Assembly (NCBI RefSeq): GCF_947507565.1
Contig: NC_089184.1
Span: 248,001 to 312,000, forward strand
DNA from: Oscarella lobularis
Taxonomy: Eukaryota > Porifera > Homoscleromorpha > Homosclerophorida > Oscarellidae
Length of the DNA stretch: 64,000 nt
Direction of reading: 5' to 3'
Positions 54,410 through 64,000 of the stretch are shown here, piece after piece. The notes beneath the pieces were generated by a model that ran no database searches, was not told the DNA's origin, and saw nothing but the letters and a program-made list of their open reading frames with translations. The translations under genes were made by a program, and so were the position numbers. Position 1 is the first letter of the stretch. Each line of letters opens with the position of its first letter.

Positions 54410-57095
54410 ATGCAGCCGACGAAAAAGAGCAAGTGGGATCAGAAGGAGCCCAGCGCTGGTTCTACTTTGGCCGGGGCTCCTCAAGGGGGAACGTCCGCCG
54501 CTGCAGCGGAAGCGGCTGCTAGATTGAACGCAAAATTGGCCGCCGAAGGAAAAATCATCAAAACAGAACAGCCAATACCAGTGCGAGTAAGAAAATCGAC
54601 ACGCGACTCGACTAAAGACGTCGAGGAAGTGAAAAAATTCAGGTCAAAAAAGCGGCACCTCGACAATTCACGGCAGAAGTCGTTATCAATGATCTAGTTG
54701 CAAGGTAAAGAACACGTACGAGCGGCGAGAAATATCGCTTGGATGTCTCTCGCTATAGAACCGTTTTGACTCGATCCTCGACACAGCAAGAAGTAAAAAT
54801 ACATTATAATTTCATTAATTATTATTAATTGTTTTTAGATTATGTGGCGGACTGGAGCTCTTGTATCGTTGAAGGGTCGATATTTGACTGAGGAGGAGAA
54901 AAGCATGGCAAGCGATGGAGGGTAATTCTAAATTGAATTTTTTCAATATAATCTTAATTAATTTTGTATTTAGAGATCGTCCCTTGTATTTATATGTGTG
55001 TGCTGATAGCGAAGCCAGAAAAGAGAGTAAGAAAGAAACAAAGGAAAAAGAAATATTTTTAAAGGCACTAATGTAACTCTAGATGCTCTAAGACGAATTA
55101 AAAAGATAGTTCTTACGTCCGAATCGAATTTACCCGAAAATCTACGCGCATTTACAAATAATCCGAATCTTTTTGAAACAATCGGAATACCACCATTTCT
55201 AGCATTAGATGAGAGTAGAGAAAACGAGGTATAGACCCCAATTCATTATATGTTTACATTTAATTAATTAATTAATTAAAGGGGGAGTTTTTTCGTGATA
55301 AGGTTTTTGTGAGAACGCTAGAGGGAGGCGACTCTGGAATCAATATAGCTAGTCACCTGTCAGGCCCACAGGCAAAATGAAATTAAATACAAAATAGTTA
55401 TATATTAGCTAAGCTGTTAGGGATTGTTTTTGAAACACATTGTTTCGGAGACGGGCGCCAAAGTACGGCGAGAACATTTTGAGAAATTGAATATTTAGTT
55501 TGATTTTTTTAGGTGTTTTTGCGTGGATCTGGTTCCGGTCATATTGAAGCGGCTTCAGGTAGAGAATCCTTTGAACCGCTACACATTTTTATAAGGCAAT
55601 CTCAGCCTTTAATTAATTAATTAATTAATTAATCGCGTTTTTAGTCATTCGTCTAGAGAGGGACTTGCCAGTGCAAGACGACTCTCAGAAGATCTCATAA
55701 ACACTGTATATAAAATTAATCATGTATTACTAAAGTCTCGTCATTTTTTGTGTAGGTATTCGCGGATATCAATAGACGGAGACAAGCAAGCAATAGCTAT
55801 CGACCTCCTCTCCTCGCAGGTAAGAAAACCCAATTCATTGGAGAACGCGTGCGCTACCGCGGAGATTGAAGAAAGCTTGCTTTGTGAGAGCCCCTAGACA
55901 AGCTGCTACCCATCTCCAACATAGAAAATGTAGAGAGATTGAGATCTAGATCGTAGACCCATTCTAAGTCTTACTGCATTTACAAACATTTGGCGTTCTA
56001 GGGCCGCCACCTCCGCTCATGTCTCTCCAATTATCAAATACACTGCCTCAAGTAGAGAGGAATAAATCTATATTCGACACATGTATATGTGAACGTATGT
56101 GTTTAGGCTGCAGTGAATCAAATTCCACTTCTAATGCCTCCACTTCCACCTGCCCATGTATTATAGAATTTGTTTTTTGGTTCTTTCTGTTATTCCCTTT
56201 TCCTCCTCAGCAACAACAGTCAATTGGTCCTCTTCCTCCTCCTCCTGGCCCTTATCTTTCCTACCCTCCTCCTCCTCCTCTTCCTCCTCCTCCACATTTC
56301 ATGAATCAACCTCTCTTGGGTCCTTCACTGCCTCCTCCACCTCAATTCGCAGGCAAGATCGTTGGGATGATGCAAGTGACGTCATAATGATACGTAGCAG
56401 ATTCGGCCGTTCGTTTTGAAACCCCTTACGGAAATCCTCAATTTTGCGACATAAAAGTGAAAACAACCCCCCCATTTCAAATATAAAAAGAATATATACT
56501 CATAGTCTGAACCCAACAAGGAAAAGGAAAAGGAAAAGACTCCAACAAAACGAAAATTCACCGAAGAGGCGGTGAGAATAATTTTGACGTCTTTCATCAA
56601 AGTTCTCACCTTTTTTTTTCCTAGGTGACTCAAACCGATTCTCGGGCAGCATCCGTAAGTACGCATTCGCCCAGTCGTCACGTGACTAACATATTTTGAT
56701 TTCCAGTATAATAAAACCCCGCCTACTATCCCCTCTTCTTCTTCTTCTAGTAGTGATGCTAAATCTATCAAATTCAAAGTGCCCCAGCCGCCTCTTAGAA
56801 AGAAACGCAGTCGCGAAGATCGCGTCACAGGTAATGTGTGCATGAGAAGCGGACTAATATTATTCAAATATTAGTCTCAATCTTAATGCCGCATATGTTT
56901 CTCTTCTTGCTTCGCGATGAATGCTAATTTGATTTCTCTTCTTTTTCACCCTCCCTTGTCCACTTGCTGTGGTTTTTTTGCTTGTGTTTTTTTTCTGTGT
57001 GGGGTGATGTAGGCGAGAAGAAATTGAGCGTTGGATTGGCCTCTTTGGCTGCTGCCTATGATGATGATTCCGATTCAGAGGACGGTGACAGTTGA
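54410..57095 (+). CDS. KHDC4: KHDC4/BLOM7 splicing factor (KH-domain)
   Basis: Roughly 12 exons. Starts [14 protein letters not shown], then [17 protein letters not shown]. The first KH-like part has [47 protein letters not shown] and ALRRIKKIV. The second has [36 protein letters not shown] and [15 protein letters not shown] Pro-rich stretch (56200-56350) and KRKFTEEA follow, and the acidic tail ends [12 protein letters not shown]. Order and motifs match KHDC4 (KIAA0907/BLOM7), a PRP19-associated pre-mRNA splicing activator in the nucleus. The first exon's splice donor near 54595 is inferred. The hairpin at 54378-54404 precedes the start. Convergent with ethanolamine kinase (58 bp). Confidence 0.9.
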
Positions 57096-57153
57096 AGTAG
57101 ATTTTGTTTAATTACACGCAAACTTTATTATTAAAAAAATAATGGCCATTACA

Positions 57154-58481
57154 TCAAAGTGATAGAAATTCGTTTTTTCGCCTGAAATACTCGGTGAATC
57201 TTATTATACTGTATCTGTACCGAAGAGAGAATGTCCGTATGGAAAGACAAATGATAGTATGACTGACCCCAGAAAGTCAAAGTCGATTTCTGAATATTTG
57301 GTTTGAATTAGAGCCCATACGCCCCAAAAGAAATGAGAAGCCTTGCCCAGAAAAATCATAAAAAGGATTATGCAATTAAGGTATTTACCAGAGCAAACTT
57401 ATTGACTTCTACATAGAGACCATCTAGGCTTGACTCTGACCCTAAATAGAAAAAAAACGTGATTTTACACTTTCTCATTTTCTGTTTTATCTTACCATTC
57501 GTTTCTTTCAAATATGCTTTGAGCCATTTCATTTGAAGATCCTTATCAGGGTATAGATTGTAGTCAACATCATTTATACCTAAATTTTGTTTGATTGTCT
57601 CTCTCCTTCTAATAAGTAGAACACACCCGCAAATTCACAGAAATGATTGGCTATATCAAATCCTCTGTAATTATAACCAGCATATTCGTAGTCAATAAAC
57701 GAAACTTTTCCTAAATTTAGATGTACGCAAGACCAGAGAGAGAGAGAAGAAAGAAGCAAGATACCTGCAGACTCATTCAAAATAATATTCCCTATTAATA
57801 AATCATTGTGACAGAAGAGCACAGGAGAGCCCAAAGGTATGAGAGTCTCCTTCAAAAGACCGAGCTCTTGAGAGAGACCCTCCTCGCTCGGAACGACGCT
57901 ATTTTCCAGGCTAAAGAATGACGTAAACAAGTGTAACGCGATCGCGCGGGAAAGGGCGCAAACCGATCTGTTATGCGCGCGTCGCGCATGATCTCTGCGC
58001 AGAAACCGATCCACCTATCGAGTGTCTCGAAGAGAACCGGCTTCGCGGGCGATCCGTCGCGAATCCCGTGCATCTTCGCCATAGCCGCCACGACCATCGG
58101 ATAAACGGCGTCGTCGCGAACCGAACGAACGTCGAGCGTCTTTCCAGGCACGTAACCGTAGCTGCAACCGTTAGAAAACGTGGCGAGAAGCGGGGGCCCG
58201 CATCCAGCCGCGTGCAGCGTCTCGAACGTGCGTTTCTCGCGTTCGCGATCGATAATCAAGTCCGTGTTGTTCCCGTAGAGTCGTACGAGGCACGCCGACG
58301 GGTCTGCATCGATCGAATCGGCCTGCGAATAGCATCCAACGAGAAAATTGGTGAGCCCGTCGCTAAAATGACGAAGGCGAATCGTTTTCGGGTCCCATTC
58401 GGGTCGAATGTGCTCGATGAGACGTGGAACGTCTCTCTCCAACGTTTCCTTATCGACACGCAAGTCCAGGACTCGAGCCAT
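57154..58481 (-). CDS. ETNK1: Ethanolamine kinase
   Basis: First step of the CDP-ethanolamine (Kennedy) pathway. Exon 1 holds IRLRHFSDGLTNFLVGC (nucleotide-binding region), LVRLYGNNTDLIIDRE and CGPPLLATFSNGCSYGYVPG. The later exons hold Brenner's motif CHNDLLIGNIILN, GKVSFIDYEYAGYNYRGFDIANHFCEFAG, ASHFFWGVWALIQTKYSEIDFDFLG and YSIIRFTEYFRRKNEF. The final exon is joined across a GTCAGT...GGTACAG intron. Length, about 340 residues, is typical. All catalytic residues are visible. An AATAAA is readable on this strand near 57122. Confidence 0.93.
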
Positions 58482-58554
58482 TATGAGAAAAGGAAGTAAG
58501 AGTAGTAACGAATCAACGCCGCCCCGCCCCTACAATGTGCCCGGCCCTCCTTAA

Positions 58555-59846
58555 TTAAATGTGCAATTCGTGTTCCATGCGTATCTTCCCGCCCCCCTCT
58601 CGTATACTCGCCCAGTGTTCTTTCTCGCTTTCCATCCTGCTTTCATTTCCCAATAAGGCGCGTCCAATTCGCGTCTGTCGTCCAAAAACAGAGCGTCGTC
58701 GCATGTTGATTTCAAAGAGTAGACTAAACGTTTCTCCTTTTTTGACGTCAAAACTGTGCTGCTTTTGAACGACAATCTTCGTCGTCGACGCCGGTTTTGC
58801 CACTTTGAAGTTTTTCGTGCTGACAGTCCGATTTCCTCGAATCAGCTGAGCCATAACAGCGACGTCTAAAAAATCAAAAAATCAATAATAATTAAGGAGA
58901 AATCCATTTTCTTAACGTTGATTATAAGCGATGGGAGGCAATTCCCTTAGACCGTGAACGACAACGCGCACAGTTCCTCCAAAATACTCCACAGATACAT
59001 CAATGTATCCGCGCGGCCCACTCGACGCATATAACGGCAAACCAAGCAACTTCGCCAAAGCGCGTCTATCTTCTTTGGGATCGTTTTCCATCACTCCAAG
59101 CCAAACGGATCGACCTCGTCTGTATTGCAATTGAGCTAGATGCGATTTCAACGAAAGCGTTGCGTGACCAATGACTCCTTCTCGCTCCGACTGATGCGCA
59201 TAAAGAACGGAGAATTTCAGAGTCGATTTCACCAGTTCGTCCCACAGCAACGCAGCGAAATGGAAATCCTCTCGGAAGGAAATTTCGCTATCGCACATTT
59301 TTTCGAGTGATTGAAATGTGGCCGGTGGGCCGCCGTCATCGTCCTTTTTCAGTAGCTGCACTTCTATGAATATTTTACAAGGAAACTGCTTTGGCATTGC
59401 CACTTTGCTCACAACCAGAGTCCATAGAGTCACTTGAAGAGACGACTCGCTCGTATGATACCTAGTAGATACCTGTAGGCGAGTCCCCGTCTCGTCTTTC
59501 GACTGATGAACGGCGGCGGCCACGGAGCTCAAAGAGAATCGCAAACTCGTTGTTCCTTTGTATCGCTTTAGAAGCGACCGTTCCTTAGACCCGGAACAGG
59601 AACGATTCGACTTCTTTCGATACCATTCGTACGTTATGCATAACGCAATCAAGACAAGAAAAGTCGCGGTTAGACAGGCGACGGTAGCGACGAGAGACAG
59701 ACCGGAATGCGTCGACGGCGATTGCGGTAACATCGTTCCACGATGAAATAGCACTGTGTGTAAACAGGGCCAGTTTGAGAAGAGATCGTTTCCCAGTCTG
59801 TACCTGTTGCATTAGTTCCTATTCCTAGTAGAGGTGGAGGAGGCAT
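58555..59846 (-). CDS. Synaptotagmin-like membrane protein, second copy
   Basis: Exon 1 (ATG 59846, MPPPPLLGIGTNA, spliced at CAACAG/GTACAG) is joined to a large exon from 59757 with a membrane helix (VATVACLTATFLVLIALCITYEW) and C2A (LQVTLWTLVV...PCKIFIEVQLL, SEISFREDFHFA, GVIGHATLSL). The last exons hold C2B (GYIDVSVEYFGGTVRVVVHGLREL, KTKIVVQKQHSFDVKK equivalent, IGRALLG). The usual calcium-binding Asp clusters are not seen. The frame is open upstream of the ATG only to a TAA, so an additional 5' exon with a signal sequence cannot be excluded. Confidence 0.72.
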
Positions 59847-60035
59847 GGCTATAGAGAGCGATGAGATTGACGAGACTTTCGGTCTCGGTTTCGTGTACGC
59901 ACTGGGCTTTCCGTTCGGTCTAATCACGGGGAGAAGACCTGGGAGTTACTACCGGTATTATTTTTGCTGAAGAGAAAACGAAAGTGCATCCGGTTTTATT
60001 ATCTACCAACAAACAAATGTGTACAAGTCCATCCT

Positions 60036-61573
60036 CTACCGTATTCTATCATAGTTGAATTTTCCTTTTCGAAGTTGATGCGATCGACAGATGAGTTTCC
60101 CCGGCGTGAGAACGATGTCGTCCCAATGCTGTTTCTCGTGCTCGGCGACGGAATGAGCGCCGATCGCCGTATGCCCGATGACGCGATGGTGGGCGGGGCT
60201 CGTTTTCGCGTTCTGCTTGAGCTCGAAGAGAACCTGTAGATCGTCGAGACGATAGGCGCTCACGTCGAACGCGAAGTTCTCGTTGAACACCGGCTGTGTG
60301 GTGCACTTGATTCGCTTCGTCTTTCGCTTATCCGATATAAGATGTCGATAATGGTAGACAGATATCTGAACGAAAATAGCTGAAACGAAGACGTTAGTTT
60401 AGCCCGAAAAAAGTTTGTCTTTTCTCACTCTGTTTGACGTCGGGGATATTTCTTCCTTTGTTCACTATGACCGATATAGATGAGCCCGTCTTGCAGAGTC
60501 CCAACGTTACGTCTAATTCTCCCCTATAGTCGTCCACCTCCTTTAATTGATAATTAGTTACCGCACTTTATATTGTAATAAGTAAACGTTTTGCTTACCC
60601 AATTTCTCGGTAGGTTGATCCACAATTCCGACTGCTTCAAAATTTCCTGTTGCACTTGAAATAAGTGGACTTTAGCTTCGCCGATAATCGCCTTTCTTCC
60701 CGCCATCTGACCGCGATGACGAACGACTTGCACCAGCAAATCCTTACCCGTCACCTCCTTGAACGAATCGATTTTACCGAACTCGAACTTCTCGTCGAAT
60801 TGCGGTTCTCTCGAATTTTTCACGATCTTCGTCTTTCCTTTACGGCACTGGCGCGGAGGATCGATGACGTAGATCTTGACGTACCATCCGCCGGCATCGT
60901 CGTAATCCGGCAACCCCGTCGCTCGAACGACCGTCACCTGCAAAACTTTCTCGTTGACCGAGTAAGCGAGAACGACTTGCACGGCACCCGCCCCTCGAAT
61001 AGGACGATCGGTGCATCCGCCTCCAAACGATATCGATGATTGACTCGAGTGCAAACTCGTCGTTCCAAAACTTGTCTGAAGGCCGAATTTTCGTCCGCGT
61101 CGCGGCGACGACGGCGCCGATCTCGACACTTTTCTCGTGCGCGAGCTTTGCTCCGCTGCTGGCGAGTCTGGATCATCGAACGCCAGCGAATGAAGCTGGT
61201 ATCGACGCATTCTAGGTAGAGTCGACGCTGGGCGATCGACTGATTGTGGAATGGAAGGAGATCGCGGTAAAGAGTGGAAGGAGGACGTTGTTTTGATGCC
61301 CGAGCTGTCGTATCTGCCCATCATTCTACGTAGGCTGGACGACGAGCTTTCGCCGCTTGGCACCGGTGGAGAGAATAACGATGAGGAAGACATGTTGGTG
61401 ATTGAAACGCTCTTTGTAGGGATTCCAGTAGGAGACTGCCGTATGCTCCATCGTTGACGCACTTGGCCCTTCTTTCGACCTCTTCCCCTCTTTCTGTAGC
61501 AGAGGCAGAGGCAGAGAATGAGAAAAAGCGCCGCTCCGATTCCCACGCTGACGCCGACGATTGCGATTTCCAT
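60036..61573 (-). CDS. Synaptotagmin-like membrane protein, third copy
   Basis: The large exon begins MEIAIVGVSVGIGAALFLILCLCLCY, a membrane helix followed by a basic Ser-rich linker. C2A reads VQVVLAYSVNEKVLQVTVVRATGLPDYDDAG.WYVKIYVIDP, with FDEKFEF and IGEAKVHLF. The 3' exons give C2B: GELDVTLGLCKTGSSISVIVNKGRNIPD, FVQISVYHYRH, FNENFAFDV, IGHTAIGAHS and HWDDIVLTPGKL. Asp residues in C2A loop 1 are richer than in the other two copies, so some calcium binding is possible. A frame continues upstream (TRTTQNAAP) to an acceptor near 61607, so a short 5' exon probably exists. It is tail to head with the second copy (about 190 bp). Confidence 0.75.
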
Positions 61574-61607
61574 TGGAGCAGCGTTCTGCGTGGTCCTTGT
61601 AGCCGGA

Positions 61608-62670
61608 GACGCTGTAAAAGACGCGGTGAAAGCGTGTCTTTGCTCAGCTATAAAAACGATTAGTAGTTAGACAAATAATATTGGAGCTGGTGTGAATTAC
61701 AAGCAGGAAAATCGATGGAACGGGTCTACAACTGCAAGCTCTATTGATTTGCTTCTGCAACGCCTCGACTCCTTCTTCGTCTTCTGTTTTATGTTACAAG
61801 TGACGGTTCGAGTGAGCTTGAAATACTTAGGGCGGCTCCCTCCTTATGATCACTCCCCCAAACAACCGTCGTTGAATCTTGAGTTATGACTGCGTTCTAG
61901 GCGCGTTTCTTTAGGTAAATGGCTGTGTGGGGTCGTAGTTTTCGTTGCGCGAGCTGGCGGGGAGAGCATCCAGGTAGGGGGAAAAGCTGGGATGACCGCA
62001 TAAAATGCGGACGCCGCTAATACAATTACCGTCCTATGTAAATGAGCGGCGAAGAGGCTATACACTAAGGAATGGAAGCTGCATGCTGGAGTCACAAGGC
62101 AAATGGGATTACACTCTAGTTGCAAATAGCTCCAAAGTTCACGTTCCCCGAGAGTTCAAATGCCCCAAAGGTCTAATGGATGGGTGCAAGTATTCATCAG
62201 GTCACTTAAAGTCTTGTATTTTCTAGAGAGAGACCGCGGGGAAACCTCGCTATTTTTCCTGCTTCCTGCGCACTTTCGTCGGTACTGAGGTGATTCATGT
62301 ATCGTCTCCCAAACTTACCCGAATTTGCGTTGACAGGCTGCGTAGATGTGATTGGTGACATTACAAACGTGTTGAACTTGACGGAGATCTTTAGAGAAAA
62401 GCCAAGCGAAGTGTTCGTCTGCTCGATTGGATCGTTGTGGTCTCTCTTATATGGATGGCTTTTCATTCCATTCAATTTTCCCCTGCACGCAGCTCATATT
62501 GCAGTTGGCCAATCGGGAATTTACCAAGCAAATTGGCCTTTAGCGGGAATCTCAAATAGCCCGTACAAGGAAGCGCCCAACTAACTCAATTATTGAGTGA
62601 GTTGAGTTCACGTGGTACCCTTGCCAAAGCAGAGCACTACTCTCTCTTGACATCGCCTTCGCTTCTTCTC
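61608..62670. other. About 1 kb without a recognised gene
   Basis: It could hold the missing 5' exon of the synaptotagmin-like gene; on the minus strand near 61745-61800 a short frame HKTEDEEGVEALQKQINRA is exon-like. The rest (62000-62590) has open frames of 70-95 codons on both strands with no recognised motif, and no structural RNA was seen. The last 80 bp are the 5' flank of the ankyrin gene. Confidence 0.4.
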
Positions 62671-63654
62671 ATGCATAGAGACGATAGCGATGTCGACGAA
62701 GAGGTGGCCGAAGCCCTCGGCGCCACGCATACCCGCACAGGTAACGACTAAAAACGATCCCCTTTTATTCATCTGATATCGAGGTGGAAAAGAAACGTTT
62801 CCTCTGGGCCTGCAGCTTATCGCTCCCAAGCGAGACGTGAGTTCCGTCACAAGGAAAGCTAGAAGTTTATTAAAAGGTATTTGCAGGCAGTTCAGCCACT
62901 GAAACTTTCGGAGGAAGGCAGCATTCACGCAACAGCGGCAATGGGAGATATAGAAAAGTTAAAAGAGGCTCTAAGACACAGTACGAAGTGCACGCCCCAA
63001 GCAAAATTTAATTAATTAATTAATTAAAAATCGAGGTGTTGACCTATGTCAACCGGATCGTTTGGGACTGACGCCTTTTATGTGGGCCGCTGCTCACGGT
63101 CAAGCGGAAGCCGTTCGCTTTTTATTGACTTTTGCTCGCGGAACCACAGTCAATGAATCGGCTCGTTCAGGAAGCGGAGAAACGGCTCTTCATTTTGCCA
63201 GCAATAACGGGCACATGAGCGTCGCGAGACTGCTATTAGAAAACGGAGCCGATATTGACATCAAGGATGCCGTTAGTTTTTTTAGTTGCTTCAGATTTTC
63301 TTGTTAATGAATACGCATACCTTTAGCATGGTGGTACTCCTTTGATTTATGCTGCAAACTGCGGTCATGCTAGCGTTGTCAAGCTGCTGATTCGTGAGGA
63401 GAATAGTAGTGCATTTTAATGCGAGTTCTCATGCTTTTTTGGTAAGGGAATGGAGCTGATCTGACGTGGAAAAGCAACTACGGTTTGTCACCGTTAGACT
63501 ATGCTATTCTTCGGGGTCACACAGACGGTGAGTTAGCAATAAAAAGATAAAACAATAGAGCAGGGGTGGAGTGTCTTTAGTGCAATTGATACTTGAGGAT
63601 TATATCATGAAACTGATTAGGGAAGATCTTCTGAAGAAGACGCCCAAAATCTAA
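62671..63654 (+). CDS. ANKRA2: Ankyrin-repeat protein of the ANKRA2/RFXANK family
   Basis: Exon 1 starts MHRDDSDVDEEVAEALGATHTR. After linker exons comes SIHATAAMGDIEKLKEAL, then ankyrin repeats LGLTPFMWAAAHGQAEAVRFLL, GETALHFASNNGHMSVARLLLENGADI, HGGTPLIYAANCGHASVVKLL and GLSPLDYAILRGHTDVQLILEDYI, ending KKTPKI. The TPFMWAAAHGQ and GGTPLIYA signatures and the short post-repeat helix match ANKRA2 and RFXANK, which bind PxLPxI/L peptides in HDACs, megalin and RFX proteins. Last stop at 63652-63654. The repeat number is as in the family. Whether it is ANKRA2 or RFXANK is not resolvable here. Confidence 0.85.
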
Positions 63655-64000
63655 AGGTAAGTTTTCTATTGAAAAAGAAGACAAATTGGATATATATATA
63701 GAGAGATACCGTTTCTCCATTTCAATAATAGCAGAAATGCGGCGATTTTCTACATCGTCGTTTCTGTCGCAAAGCCACGAGCAAAAAATCTCATCTAGTG
63801 AAGTGGTTACCCCATTCTAGGTAGGACTCAAGTATAAGATACCTTGTAACAAGTACGGAGTGGGCAAAATTTCTACAATGGCTCTGTCTGTCAGTGACAA
63901 TTCAGTCATTTTCTGACATACTCCTTCCAACATCTACACGTACTCTGTCAGAAAAAAACACGTGGCATTTAAATTAATTTCTTACCTCTAATACGCTCGC
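63655..64000. other. 3' flank of the ankyrin gene, nothing recognised
   Basis: AT-rich with a TATATATATAGAGAG stretch near 63691. No open frame, RNA gene or repeat could be supported before the window ends. Confidence 0.5.

Noticed and set aside
62005-62584. Open frames of 73-95 codons on both strands
   Set aside because: No motif, no splice context and no composition shift; insufficient support for a gene.
1-64000. CRISPR arrays, bacterial operons, rRNA or viral structural genes
   Set aside because: No regularly spaced repeats, Shine-Dalgarno-led operons, rRNA signatures or viral hallmark genes were seen; the introns show a eukaryotic genome.

Overview
This is a gene-dense stretch of a compact animal genome. 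Introns are mostly about 37-70 bp with GT-AG ends, intergenic spaces are often under 200 bp, and nearly every gene recognised is a conserved animal gene. These include an adhesion GPCR with cadherin and Ig modules, animal-type phosphomevalonate kinase, TIPIN, BLOC1S2, N-WASP, REEP5, a leishmanolysin-like protein, AAGAB, NBAS, PMF1, IER3IP1, TENT2/GLD-2, KHDC4, ethanolamine kinase and ANKRA2/RFXANK. Short introns, dense packing and early-animal receptor architecture suggest a sponge-like or similarly compact early-branching metazoan (a homoscleromorph sponge would fit). That is inference; no species marker was identified.

Layout. 1-5.7 kb: 3' part of an adhesion GPCR (+). 5.9-13.6 kb: PMVK (-), two tandem copies of a novel secreted-protein gene (-) and an intronless ABC half transporter (+); this block was made by a tandem duplication that left broken pieces of PMVK and of the ABC gene at the junction. 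13.6-14.4 kb: a repeat-like intergenic element. 14.4-22.9 kb: ZYG11/ZER1 (-), TIPIN (+), a graveyard of BLOC1S2, PMF1, AAA-ATPase and TIPIN fragments, intact BLOC1S2 (-) and N-WASP (+). 23.0-28.6 kb: a small unknown protein, REEP5, LMLN-like (with a destroyed zinc motif) and AAGAB. 28.6-39.9 kb: NBAS (about 9.7 kb, dozens of exons), PMF1 and a secreted small heat-shock protein. 40.1-44.3 kb: IER3IP1, TENT2 and a synaptotagmin-like protein. 44.4-49.6 kb: three paralogues of an unrecognised family. 49.7-54.0 kb: two tandem AAA-ATPase-like/PD-(D/E)XK genes, one with a stop codon. 54.4-58.5 kb: KHDC4 and ethanolamine kinase, convergent. 58.6-61.6 kb: two more synaptotagmin-like genes. 62.7-63.7 kb: ANKRA2/RFXANK-like.

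The genes are mostly unrelated housekeeping functions: isoprenoid synthesis, replication-fork protection, lysosome-related organelle biogenesis, actin nucleation, ER shaping, Golgi-ER tethering, kinetochore, splicing and phospholipid synthesis. They share compact bidirectional or convergent layouts. A CACGTG box recurs within about 100 bp of many start codons.

The least ordinary content is: the three-copy AAA-ATPase-like/PD-(D/E)XK family, typical of bacteria and mobile-element-like; the two tandem duplications with complementary decay; the catalytically altered leishmanolysin homologue; the novel secreted pair at 6.7-10.6 kb; and the three-gene unknown family at 44.4-49.6 kb. Exon boundaries were read by eye from splice consensus and reading frame, so single boundaries may be off even where the gene call is safe.
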